Shown here: in pieces, positions 29,665-39,394 of the stretch
Layout of the letters: every line of letters starts with the position of its first letter
Position numbering within the stretch: the first letter of the stretch is position 1
NCBI RefSeq assembly: GCF_000282195.1
Contig: NZ_AKJT01000042.1
Span: 1-64,000 of the forward strand
DNA: 64,000 nt
Direction of reading: 5' to 3'
Source: Pseudomonas sp. GM18
GTDB lineage: Bacteria; Pseudomonadota; Gammaproteobacteria; Pseudomonadales; Pseudomonadaceae
Notes under the pieces: generated by a model
The model's database searches: none
What the model was told of the DNA's origin: nothing
Seen by the model: the letters and a program-made list of their open reading frames with translations, nothing else
Position numbers and translations under genes: made by a program

Positions 29665-31788
29665 ATGGAATGCGCACAATCTAAGCCAGCTGAAGGCAAC
29701 TCAATCCTGTTAATTGTTGATGATTACCCTGAAAACCTGATCAGCATGCGCGCGTTGTTACAGCGTCAGGATTGGCAGGTCATGACCGCGGCTTCCGGTT
29801 TTGAAGCCCTTGGCCTGTTACTCGAACACGATGTCGACCTGGTGCTGCTGGATGTGCATATGCCGGGTATGGACGGTTTTGAAGTGGCGCGCTTGATGCG
29901 TGGCAGCCAGCGAACCCGTCTTACGCCAATCATTTTTCTTACCGCCAACGAACAATCCCAGGACGCCGTGATCAAGGGCTACGCCAGTGGCGCGGTGGAT
30001 TACCTGTTCAAACCGTTCGACCCGCAAATACTCAAACCCAAAGTCCAGGCGTTACTGGAACACCAGCGTAACCGCCGTGCCTTGCAGCGGCTGAGTCATG
30101 ATCTGGAAGTCGCCCGGGCCTTCAATGCCTCGGTGCTGGATAACGCCGCCGAAGGCATTCTAGTGGTGGGCGAGGACGGGTTGATTCGCTTTGCCAACCC
30201 GGCAATGTCGCGCCTGCTCAATGCCAAGGTGGACGACCTGCAAGGCAAAGAGTTTCTGGATTTCCTGCAAAAACCGCACATTCCAATCTGGGCCGATTCC
30301 GAGCTGTTTGCCGGTTACAAACGCGGTGAGACCCTGCGCTTGCACGATGCGCTGCTGCGTACGGCGCCCGGCCAGCAAGTGCCGGTGGCGTTGTCTTGCG
30401 CGCCTTTGCCCGCCGAACAACATGCGATGGTGGTGACGGTGCTGGACATGTCGGTGGTGCGCCATCTGCATCAGCAGTTGGAGTTTCAGGCGGTGACCGA
30501 CCCGCTGACCGGGCTGCTCAATCGCCGAGGGTTTTACCAGACCGTTGAAAACCTGCTGCTGCGTGGCGAACGCTCCGACAGCACTTGGGTGCTGTTGTAC
30601 CTGGATCTCGACGGCTTCAAGCGGGTCAATGATTCCCTCGGCCACGATGCCGGTGACCGGGTGCTGCGTTGGGTATCCGAGCAGTTGAAGGCTTGCCTTC
30701 GGCCTTTCGATATTCTGGCGCGGATGGGCGGCGATGAGTTCACTGCGTTGCTGGATCTTGAGCACCCCGAGCAGGCGGCAAAGATTGCCGAGAAGCTCAT
30801 CGAGCGGGTGTCGATCTGTCAGCAGATCGAAGGCATGGACATCGCCTTGGGCGCCAGCATCGGCATCGCCACTTATCCCGATTGTGGGTCTAATCTGGAC
30901 GGGTTAATGCGCGCCTCCGACATTGCCATGTATGAAGCCAAGCGCGCCGGGCGTCAGCAATATCGCTTCTACGATCACGAAATGAACGGCCGGGCACGCT
31001 CGCGGCTGATGCTTGAAGAAAGCGTGCGCACGGCCATCGAGAACCGCGATTTCAACCTGGTGTATCAGCCTCAGGTGGCGATTGCCGATGGGCAGATCCG
31101 TGGGTTCGAAGCGTTGCTGCGATGGCAGCACCCGAGTGTCGGCGATGTACCGCCTGGGCTGTTTTTGCCGTTGCTGGAAGAGGCGCGGTTGATCAGTCGC
31201 CTGGGCAGCTGGATTTACCATCGAGGGGCCAAACAGCGCAAAGCCTGGGAAACCCTGTTTGCCGAAGATCTGGTGATGGGCATCAGCTTGAGCAGCACGC
31301 AATTCGGGTTACCCAACCTGGTCACCGAACTGCGTCAGGTGCTGGAGCGCCATGGCCTGAAGCCGCAGCAGCTGGAAGTCGAGGTCACGGAAGAGGCCTT
31401 GATGTCTAACCCCGACGAGACCCGCAAACAACTGCGTTTGCTGCGCAATCTGGGGGTGCGGGTGGCGCTGGATGACTTCGGCTCCGGGGCTTGTTCGCTG
31501 GCGCATTTGCGCGACCTGGAACTGGACACGCTAAAGCTCGACCGGCATTTGATCGCCCGGTTGCCGGGGTCCGAACGGGATGCGGCGCTGGCACGCAGTG
31601 TCATCGATTTGTGCAAACGGTTAGGTCTGCTGGTGATCGCCGAAGGGGTTGAAACGGTGGCGCAATATGAGTGGCTGCAAGCGAACGGTTGCCAGTATGT
31701 GCAGGGTTTCCTGGTGGCGCGGCCGTTGATGGCCGAGGACACCGGTTACTTTGTCGAGCCGTTCGACTGGGGCGCGCTGACGAGTTGA
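29665..31788 (+). CDS. Response regulator with PAS, GGDEF and EAL domains (c-di-GMP enzyme)
   Basis: 707-residue cytosolic signalling protein. REC domain 13-125 has acidic pair D19-D20, phospho-acceptor D63 in LLDVHMPGMDG and K116. A PAS-like domain spans about 150-270. The GGDEF domain keeps GGDEF at 355-359 and the RxxD inhibitory site (RPFD, 345-348), so cyclase activity with product inhibition is likely. The EAL domain has EALLRW at 482-487, DDFGSG, KLDRH, AEGVET and QGFL, but the usual metal-binding Asn of the VNLS motif is Ser (S541 in ISLSSTQF). Phosphodiesterase activity may therefore be reduced. No cognate histidine kinase is adjacent. Confidence 0.94.
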   Translation: MECAQSKPAEGNSILLIVDDYPENLISMRALLQRQDWQVMTAASGFEALGLLLEHDVDLVLLDVHMPGMDGFEVARLMRGSQRTRLTPIIFLTANEQSQDAVIKGYASGAVDYLFKPFDPQILKPKVQALLEHQRNRRALQRLSHDLEVARAFNASVLDNAAEGILVVGEDGLIRFANPAMSRLLNAKVDDLQGKEFLDFLQKPHIPIWADSELFAGYKRGETLRLHDALLRTAPGQQVPVALSCAPLPAEQHAMVVTVLDMSVVRHLHQQLEFQAVTDPLTGLLNRRGFYQTVENLLLRGERSDSTWVLLYLDLDGFKRVNDSLGHDAGDRVLRWVSEQLKACLRPFDILARMGGDEFTALLDLEHPEQAAKIAEKLIERVSICQQIEGMDIALGASIGIATYPDCGSNLDGLMRASDIAMYEAKRAGRQQYRFYDHEMNGRARSRLMLEESVRTAIENRDFNLVYQPQVAIADGQIRGFEALLRWQHPSVGDVPPGLFLPLLEEARLISRLGSWIYHRGAKQRKAWETLFAEDLVMGISLSSTQFGLPNLVTELRQVLERHGLKPQQLEVEVTEEALMSNPDETRKQLRLLRNLGVRVALDDFGSGACSLAHLRDLELDTLKLDRHLIARLPGSERDAALARSVIDLCKRLGLLVIAEGVETVAQYEWLQANGCQYVQGFLVARPLMAEDTGYFVEPFDWGALTS

Positions 31789-31833
31789 ATTCGCTACACT
31801 GACGACCTTTTCGTGACGCGTGTTGCCGCTCCA

Positions 31834-32325
31834 ATGACTGTGTTGAAATACCTCCAGGCCTATCCCGCCGCGTTGCAGGACCAGGTGCGCCAATTGATCG
31901 CCGAAGGTCGGCTGGGCGATTACCTGAGCCAGCGCTATCCGGAAAAACACGGGGTGCAGAGCGACAAGGCGCTGTACGCCTATGCCCTGGACCTCAAGCA
32001 GGAATACCTGCGTAACGCCCCGGCCATCGACAAGGTGTTGTTCGACAACCGCCTGGACCTGACCCACCGCGCGCTCGGTCTGCACACCGCGATCTCACGG
32101 GTGCAGGGTGGCAAGCTCAAGGCCAAGAAAGAAATTCGCATCGCCTCGCTGTTCAAGGACGCGGCGCCGCAGTTTCTGAAGATGATCGTGGTGCATGAGC
32201 TGGCGCACTTCAAAGAGTCGGATCACAACAAGGCGTTCTACAAGCTGTGCGAACACATGTTGCCGGGGTATCACCAGGTGGAGTTCGATTTGCGGGTGTA
32301 CCTGACGTGGCGGGATATGCACTGA
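31834..32325 (+). CDS. YgjP-like M48-family metallopeptidase domain protein
   Basis: 163-residue protein with zinc motif HELAHFKESDH (H121, E122, H125 and H131), as in YgjP/DUF45 and SprT-like minimal gluzincins. KKEIRIASLFKDAAP precedes it as the edge strand. No signal peptide is seen, so it is cytosolic. Substrate unknown. The ATG at 31834 is chosen by homology of MTVLKYLQAYP. The Shine-Dalgarno is weak, so an upstream GTG start at 31813 is possible. It is 45 bp behind the c-di-GMP gene on the same strand. Confidence 0.8.
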   Translation: MTVLKYLQAYPAALQDQVRQLIAEGRLGDYLSQRYPEKHGVQSDKALYAYALDLKQEYLRNAPAIDKVLFDNRLDLTHRALGLHTAISRVQGGKLKAKKEIRIASLFKDAAPQFLKMIVVHELAHFKESDHNKAFYKLCEHMLPGYHQVEFDLRVYLTWRDMH

Positions 32326-32356
32326 CAGACCAAGATCTTCTACAAGGAGTGCATGG

Positions 32357-32653
32357 ATGGACGTGAGCAAGACCAAGAGCAGCTTCTACCGCCGATTGTA
32401 CGTGGCGTACCTGATCGACAGCGGGCTAGCCAGTAACGTCCCTGCATTGACCGAAGTGACCGGCATGCCCCGGCGCACGGCTCAGGACACCATCGCGGCG
32501 TTGGCGGATCTGGATATCGTTTGTGAATTCGAGCAGGAAGAAGGCGCACGCAACCACGCGGGGCGCTATCGGATTCGCGAGTGGGGGGCGATTGATCGGG
32601 GGTGGATCGAGCGTAATCTGCGGCAGATCAAAGCGGTGCTGGAGTATCCCTGA
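32357..32653 (+). CDS. Small winged-helix DNA-binding protein
   Basis: 98 residues: SSFYRRLYVAYLIDSGLASN, then VPALTEVTGMPRRTAQDTIA (a helix-turn-helix with recognition helix PRRTAQDTIAAL) and a wing-like strand CEFEQEEGARNHAGRYRI. The C-terminal helix is WIERNLRQIKAVLEY. It is a likely transcription factor with no effector domain; targets unknown. AAGGAG lies 9 nt before the ATG at 32357; an out-of-frame ATG four bases earlier is discounted. It follows the YgjP-like gene by 31 bp. Confidence 0.78.
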   Translation: MDVSKTKSSFYRRLYVAYLIDSGLASNVPALTEVTGMPRRTAQDTIAALADLDIVCEFEQEEGARNHAGRYRIREWGAIDRGWIERNLRQIKAVLEYP

Positions 32654-32665
32654 ACTCCCGACCCC

Positions 32666-32696
32666 GATCGTTCCCACGCAGAGCGTGGGAACGATC
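32666..32696. repeat. REP-type palindrome (family B, GATCGTTCCCACGC)
   Basis: A 31-base near-perfect hairpin: GATCGTTCCCACGC, a 3-base AGA loop, and GCGTGGGAACGATC. It lies between the convergent winged-helix and ElaA genes, separated from the latter stop by one base. Confidence 0.9.
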
Positions 32697-32697
32697 A

Positions 32698-33150
32698 TCA
32701 CGGACGACGCATCCCGATATGCGGAATGTCATCCTCCAGGTATTCCTCACCCACCGCCACAAACCCGTACCGCCCGTAATACCCCTGCAAATGTGCCTGG
32801 GCCGAGAGGTAGATCGGCACTTCAGGCCAGTGCTTGGCGGCCTGTTTCAACGCCTGGCTCATTAACTCATGCCCAAGCCCGGCACCGCGTGCCGCGGGTG
32901 CGATGATCACCCGGCCAATCACCACGTCGCCGCCCTGCAGCTGCGGGTCGAGCAATCGCAGGTAGGCCACCAGCCGATCCCCGTCCCAACCCATCAAATG
33001 GCAAGTGTCACCTTCCAGGTCCTGGCCATCGATGTCTTGATAAACGCATTTCTGCTCGACGACAAACACTTCGGCGCGCAGCTGCAGAATGGCATATAGC
33101 TGCTCTTTGCCCAGATCGCTGTGGTGTTTGCAGACCCAATCGATTGTCAT
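32698..33150 (-). CDS. ElaA-type GNAT acetyltransferase
   Basis: 150-residue GNAT protein. The ElaA pattern is clear: LYAILQLRAEVFVVEQKCVYQDIDG, then AYLRLLDP and the acetyl-CoA loop IAPAARGAGLGHELMS. The C-terminus is GYYGRYGFVAVGEEYLEDDIPH. The acceptor substrate is not known. The ATG at 33150 is preferred; a GTG two codons earlier is also open. Confidence 0.88.
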   Translation of the reverse strand: MTIDWVCKHHSDLGKEQLYAILQLRAEVFVVEQKCVYQDIDGQDLEGDTCHLMGWDGDRLVAYLRLLDPQLQGGDVVIGRVIIAPAARGAGLGHELMSQALKQAAKHWPEVPIYLSAQAHLQGYYGRYGFVAVGEEYLEDDIPHIGMRRP

Positions 33151-33407
33151 CTTCACATTCCTTGAACAACGTTGCTCCGATACTAAGCGCCCTGACGCGG
33201 GATGTCTTTATGGCAGAGGAATCTGTGATGAACGCCAAAATGCCATCATTCATTTCTCGCGAAACTGTCTTCTTTGTGTAATCTGCGATGAAGCGCTGTG
33301 CAATGGCCTCAATAAGCTAATGTTAGGACCTGGGTTCGCCGGTAGAGGGGCCTTGGAGTTTTGGCTGAAAAACACGTCGGGCAGCTCGCCCGCTAAGGAT
33401 TTCTGGC

Positions 33408-34145
33408 ATGCCGCGGTTTCATCGAGCGTTTGCTTTGATCGGATTGCTGTTGCTGACACAGACTGCGGCCGCGGAAAAGCTGCGTCTGGTAGCCGATGCC
33501 TGGCCACCCTTTACCGACGCCACGCTGGTTAATGGCGGGGTGGCCACGGACATCGTCAGCACCGCGCTGGCCCGGGCCGGTTATGCCAGTGATTTCGAAC
33601 AGGTGCCGTGGGCGCGAGCCTTGTTTGGGGTGGGCGAGGGACGTTACGACGTACTGATCAACACCTGGTACACCGACGAGCGCACGAAGCTGGGGCAATT
33701 TTCCGGCGAGTACCTGCTCAACCGCGTGCGCTTTCTCAAGCGCAAAGACACGCCAATCGAATACAACAACCTGCAACAACTGCACACCTACCCGATAGCG
33801 GTGGTACGCGGTTATGCCTATTCGCACGAATTTGACGACGATGTGTCGTTGCAGAAAGTCCCGGTGCATAACTTCGCCATGGCCGTGCGAATGGTCGCGG
33901 CCGATCGGGTCAAGCTGACCCTGGAAGATGAGTTCGTCGCCCGGTATTACCTCGCGCGGGAGTCACCCAAAGTGCGCAATGCCGTGGAGTTCCTGCCAAA
34001 GCCGTTGAGCGAGAACAGCCTGCATATTCTGGTGAGCCTGAAGAACCCGGAGCATGAACAGATCGTCGCCGGTTTCGACCGCGAGATTGCGGCGATGAAG
34101 GCTGATGGGAGTTATGAGAAGTTGCTCAGGCAGCATGGGATGTGA
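33408..34145 (+). CDS. Orphan family-3 periplasmic solute-binding protein
   Basis: 245 residues: signal peptide ending LTQTAAA, then EKLRLVADAWPPFTDATLVNGG, a SBP_bac_3 domain with GEGRYDVLINTWYTDERTKL and a C-terminal DREIAAMKADGSYEKLLRQHGM. No permease or ATPase gene adjoins it. It resembles the protein at 7794-8609 in type and isolation (EKLRIV/EKLRLV after the signal) but is only distantly alike overall. Ligand unknown. Confidence 0.82.
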   Translation: MPRFHRAFALIGLLLLTQTAAAEKLRLVADAWPPFTDATLVNGGVATDIVSTALARAGYASDFEQVPWARALFGVGEGRYDVLINTWYTDERTKLGQFSGEYLLNRVRFLKRKDTPIEYNNLQQLHTYPIAVVRGYAYSHEFDDDVSLQKVPVHNFAMAVRMVAADRVKLTLEDEFVARYYLARESPKVRNAVEFLPKPLSENSLHILVSLKNPEHEQIVAGFDREIAAMKADGSYEKLLRQHGM

Positions 34146-34196
34146 TCGCGGTGTTTGAGCTGACGCCTTCGCGGGCCCGCCCAGTCACTACACAAC

Positions 34197-36380
34197 TCAG
34201 GCTTCGCTAGTATCCTTGATCAAATGCGCCGCCAACGTCCGTAACGGCCCCAATTGCCGGCAGATCAACGCCAGTTGCGTCTGCACCAGGCGCTGCCCCT
34301 CATCGATTTCATCCGGCATCTGCTCAAGCGCATTGGCCAGCGCTTCTTCCTCATCACTCTGAATCGCAATCGGCTGTTTGCTCGCCAGGCCCTGGGCGAT
34401 TGCGTCGAGGCTGGTGGCCAGGCTCACGCCAGCACCGTCGATCAATTGCTCTCGCACATCCGACGGTAGTTGGGTTTCACGGTGTGCCCCCAGTCCCGAC
34501 AAATAGCTGAGCAAGGTGTGCGACAGCACCAGGAAACGGAACCCGACATCCGCTTCCTTACGGAAGTGCCCCGGCTCCATCAGCATGTTGGCCAGCGTCG
34601 TCGACAACGCCGCGTCGGCGTTGTGCGCGTTGCGTCGGGCCAGGCGATAAGCCAGGTCATCGCTTTTACCGGCGGCGTATTGCTGCATGATCTGGCGCAG
34701 GTAAATGCTGTTGCAGGTCAGGGTATTGGCCAGCACTTTGTTCAGGCGTCGACCCTGCCAGTCCGGCAGGAACAGGAACACCGCCAGCCCGGCGATCAGG
34801 CTGCCGAGCAAGGTATCGAGCAGTCGTGGCAGGAACAGCCCGTAACCATCCCCGACCTGGTTGAAGCAGAACAGCACCATCAAGGTGATCGCCGCGGTCG
34901 CCAGGGTGTAGCGGGTCGTGCGGTTGGTAAAGAACACCACCCCGGCCACGATCGCGAAACACGACTGCACCAACGGGCTCGGAAACAGATCGAACAACGC
35001 CCAGGCCGCAGTCAGGCCGATGGCGGTGCCGATGATCCGCTGGCCAAGTTTGCGGCGGGTCGCGCCGTAGTTCGGCTGACAGACAAACAGCGTGGTGAGG
35101 ATGATCCAGTAACCTTGCGAGGGGTGGATCAAATGCACCATCGCGTAGCCGATGCTCAATGCCAGGGGCAGGCGCAGGGCGTGGCGGAACAACAAGGACG
35201 TCGGCGTCAGCTGTGTGCGCAAGCGAATCCACACATCCTTGAGGCTGCGTGGTGAACGGTCGAGCAGGCTGCTGTCGGTGGCGTCTGCGAGCGCATCGGG
35301 GTTGCTGGCATCGCTGAGCAAACGGTCGAGGGTGCCAAGGTTGGCGGCCAATGCCCGCAACGAGCGCAACAGGCCGCGCCAGGCCGGATTGCTCTGGATG
35401 CGCAGGTGTTCGAGGGAGGCGTGCAGGTCGCTCAGGGCTTCGGCGAAGCTTGCGTCATAGGTGAACGGCTGGCGCATCTGGATCGATTCGGCCAGTGCGC
35501 GGCACGCCTTGCCTTGCTGGCGCAGCAGGCGCTGACAGCGGAACAGCACGTCGCTGTGGAAGAACGCCTCGGCCAGCGCGTTGTAGGGGTAGTGCGAGGA
35601 GCTGGCGCGCTCGTGGATGTCCTGGGCGAGGAAGTACAGTTTCAGGTAACGGCTGAGTTTCGCGCCCGGCCGGCCATCGCCGACCCGGTGCAGAATGATT
35701 TCCTTGGCGGCGTTCAGGGCCGCCACCACCCGCCCGTTCTGCTGGGCCAGTTCCAGGCGGCGTGCTTCCACGTCCAACTGCCGGATCGGTTCGAACAGCG
35801 ACGATTTCAGTTTCAGGTAATAACCCAGTTCACGGAACAACCGCGCCAGGCTCTGTTGCACCGGCTGGTTGGAAAACAGCGCCTGCCACAGCACCGAGAG
35901 CAAGCCATACCACGCCGCACCGGCCACCAGCAGCACCGGCTCGTGCCAGAAATCAGTGACCGCGCCGCCGCGCTGGTCCACGCCGATCATGGTGTAGACC
36001 GACAGAATCAGCGTCGCCGAAGCAATCGCGCCATAACGTTCGCCCAGCGCACCGAGCATGGTCAGGCAGAAGCTGGCCAGGGCAAAGGCGATGATAAAGA
36101 GAATGGGGTAGGGGAAAAGCAGTTCGACGGACAGGGCGGCGACCATAAAACACACCAGCGTCACGGCCAGCGCGTTGAGGCGGCCCTGCCAACTGTCGTC
36201 GGTTTCGGCCAGGGCGCTGGCGATGATCCCCAGGAACAACGGGATCAGCAGCCCCATTTCATCCTGATACCAACACAGCGCCATGGTGCCGGTCAGGGCG
36301 ATGAATACCCGAACGCTGTAACTGAATTTATCCAGCGCCCAGAGGCGACGCAGAGACTGCCGAAATGTGGTCGATGACAT
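34197..36380 (-). CDS. yccS: YccS-type FUSC family inner membrane protein
   Basis: 727-residue protein with two hydrophobic blocks. The first is at about 20-165 (VRVFIALTGTMALCWYQDEM, LILSVYTMIGVDQRGG), followed by a soluble helical part, and a second block at about 390-540 (LALSIGYAMVHLIHPSQGYW, then FVCQPNYGATRRKLGQRIIG). This layout and these motifs match YccS, a member of the fusaric-acid-resistance (FUSC/AaeB-like) group. Function is not established; efflux is a guess. It stands alone, convergent with the solute-binding gene. Confidence 0.88.
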   Translation of the reverse strand: MSSTTFRQSLRRLWALDKFSYSVRVFIALTGTMALCWYQDEMGLLIPLFLGIIASALAETDDSWQGRLNALAVTLVCFMVAALSVELLFPYPILFIIAFALASFCLTMLGALGERYGAIASATLILSVYTMIGVDQRGGAVTDFWHEPVLLVAGAAWYGLLSVLWQALFSNQPVQQSLARLFRELGYYLKLKSSLFEPIRQLDVEARRLELAQQNGRVVAALNAAKEIILHRVGDGRPGAKLSRYLKLYFLAQDIHERASSSHYPYNALAEAFFHSDVLFRCQRLLRQQGKACRALAESIQMRQPFTYDASFAEALSDLHASLEHLRIQSNPAWRGLLRSLRALAANLGTLDRLLSDASNPDALADATDSSLLDRSPRSLKDVWIRLRTQLTPTSLLFRHALRLPLALSIGYAMVHLIHPSQGYWIILTTLFVCQPNYGATRRKLGQRIIGTAIGLTAAWALFDLFPSPLVQSCFAIVAGVVFFTNRTTRYTLATAAITLMVLFCFNQVGDGYGLFLPRLLDTLLGSLIAGLAVFLFLPDWQGRRLNKVLANTLTCNSIYLRQIMQQYAAGKSDDLAYRLARRNAHNADAALSTTLANMLMEPGHFRKEADVGFRFLVLSHTLLSYLSGLGAHRETQLPSDVREQLIDGAGVSLATSLDAIAQGLASKQPIAIQSDEEEALANALEQMPDEIDEGQRLVQTQLALICRQLGPLRTLAAHLIKDTSEA

Positions 36381-36514
36381 GAAGTGCGAAGGCCTTCCGA
36401 GGCAATGACGCTAAATTGAGCCACTAATGACGCCGACGCAATGGCGCCGATCACATCAGATAGCAAAATCTGTTCCCTATGTATTTTATGTTGCCTGTCA
36501 GGACGCCTTCGCGG

Positions 36515-37693
36515 TCAGACGTACTGCGCTGCCGCGTAACCGGAGGCCCAGGCCCATTGGAAGTTGAAACCACCCAGATGTCCGGTGACGTCGAGCACTT
36601 CACCGACGAAATACAGGCCAGGGCTTTTCAGCGATTCCATGGTTTTGGATGACACTTCGCGCGTGTCGACGCCACCCAGGGTCACTTCGGCCGTGCGGTA
36701 GCCTTCGGTGCCGGCCGGTACGACTTTCCAGCTCGCCAGTTTTTCGGCGATGTCTGCAATTTCCGCGTGGGTGTACTGCTTCATCGGTTTGGAGGCGAAC
36801 CAGTTGTCCGCCAGCAGGTTGGCCATCTTCTTGGTGAAGATCTCACCGAGCAGGGTTTTCAACTCGCTGTTCGGGCGCTCGGCTTGCTGCTGTTGCAGCC
36901 AACTCGGTACGTCGTGGTCCGGCATCAGGTTGATTTCCACCGTGTCACCGGATTCCCAGAACGAAGAAATCTGCAAAATCGCCGGGCCGCTGAGGCCGCG
37001 GTGGGTGAACAGGATGTTCTCGCGGAAACTCTGGTCGTTGCAGCTCACCAGGCAATCCACCGACGTACCGGACAGCTCGGTGCACAGCTCCTTGAGCTGA
37101 TCGGTGATGGTGAACGGCACGAGGCCGGCGCGGGTCGGCAGCAGGTCGTGACCGAACTGCTTGGCCACCTGATAGCCGAAACCGGTGGCGCCGAGGGTCG
37201 GAATCGACAGGCCGCCGGTGGCGATCACCAGGGATTGGCAAGTGATCTGGCCCAGCGTGGTATCCAGCAGATAACCGCTTTCGAGCTTCTCGATGGTCTG
37301 GATCGAGGTGTCCAGGTGCAGGCTGACGCCGACCTGATGGCATTCGTCGAGCAGCATGTCGAGGATGTCGCTGGATTTGTTATCGCAGAACAACTGGCCG
37401 AGTTTTTTCTCGTGGTACGGCACGCCGTGTTTGGCCACCAGACCGATGAAGTCCCATTGGGTGTAACGTGCCAACGCAGATTTGCAGAAATGTGCGTTCT
37501 GCGAGAGGAAATTGCCCGGTTCGGTGTACATGTTGGTGAAATTGCAGCGGCCACCGCCCGACATGAGGATTTTCTTGCCGGCCTTGTTGGCGTGGTCAAG
37601 CAACATCACCTTGCGCCCGCGCCCGGCGGCGGTCAGCGCACACATCAACCCTGCGGCGCCAGCGCCAATGATCACGACTTCGGTAGAGCGCAA
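36515..37693 (-). CDS. HI0933-type FAD/NAD(P)-binding oxidoreductase
   Basis: 392-residue flavoprotein of the HI0933/YhiN family. The FAD site is VVIIGAGAAGLMCALTAAG, then KILMSGGGRCNFTN and VIATGGLSIPTLGATGFGY, and a second FAD motif near the end (GLYFVGEVLDVTGHLGGFNF). Its substrate is unknown. The start is taken as TTG at 37693, with GAGGA 8 nt upstream. An in-frame ATG further upstream would add 18 residues (FPRRAWERS) that are simply a translated REP element, so it is rejected. Confidence 0.85.
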   Translation of the reverse strand: MRSTEVVIIGAGAAGLMCALTAAGRGRKVMLLDHANKAGKKILMSGGGRCNFTNMYTEPGNFLSQNAHFCKSALARYTQWDFIGLVAKHGVPYHEKKLGQLFCDNKSSDILDMLLDECHQVGVSLHLDTSIQTIEKLESGYLLDTTLGQITCQSLVIATGGLSIPTLGATGFGYQVAKQFGHDLLPTRAGLVPFTITDQLKELCTELSGTSVDCLVSCNDQSFRENILFTHRGLSGPAILQISSFWESGDTVEINLMPDHDVPSWLQQQQAERPNSELKTLLGEIFTKKMANLLADNWFASKPMKQYTHAEIADIAEKLASWKVVPAGTEGYRTAEVTLGGVDTREVSSKTMESLKSPGLYFVGEVLDVTGHLGGFNFQWAWASGYAAAQYV

Positions 37694-37712
37694 AACGGTG
37701 TCCTCACACAAT

Positions 37713-37821
37713 GATCGTTCCCACGCTCTGCGTGGGAATGCCGCCATGGACGCTCTGCGTCCGCTGTTATGTGACGCGGAGCGTCACGGGATGCATTCCC
37801 ACGCAGAGCGTGGGAACGATC
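37713..37821. repeat. REP-type element (family B pair with inner GACGCTCTGCGTCC hairpins)
   Basis: Outer arms GATCGTTCCCACGCTCTGCGTG and its complement frame two inner hairpins of the type GACGCTCTGCGTC and GTGACGCGGAGCGTCAC. The left end lies directly upstream of the flavoprotein start and the right end 9 bases from the dbpA stop. Confidence 0.88.
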
Positions 37822-37830
37822 AGCAATCTC

Positions 37831-39216
<1,386 letters not shown>

Positions 39217-39288
39217 GGGACTGGCCTGCAAAACAAAATGTCGCGCAGTGTATCAGTCCTGCGCTCTGCACCTGCAAATTATGGACGA

Positions 39289-39391
39289 GTAGCAGCTGCC
39301 GAGGCACGAGGCTGCGTTGCGTGTCCGCAGGACCGCCCCCCGGGGGGCCGCTTCGCAGCCCAACGCAGCCTCGTGCCTCGGCAGCTGCTAC
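39289..39391. repeat. REP-type inverted repeat (family C)
   Basis: Arms GTAGCAGCTGCCGAGGCACG and its complement (about 32 bp with CGAGGCTGCGTTG) flank a loop with a run GCCCCCCGGGGGGC that is itself self-complementary. It lies between dbpA and the MFS gene. Confidence 0.9.
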
Positions 39392-39394
39392 GGG

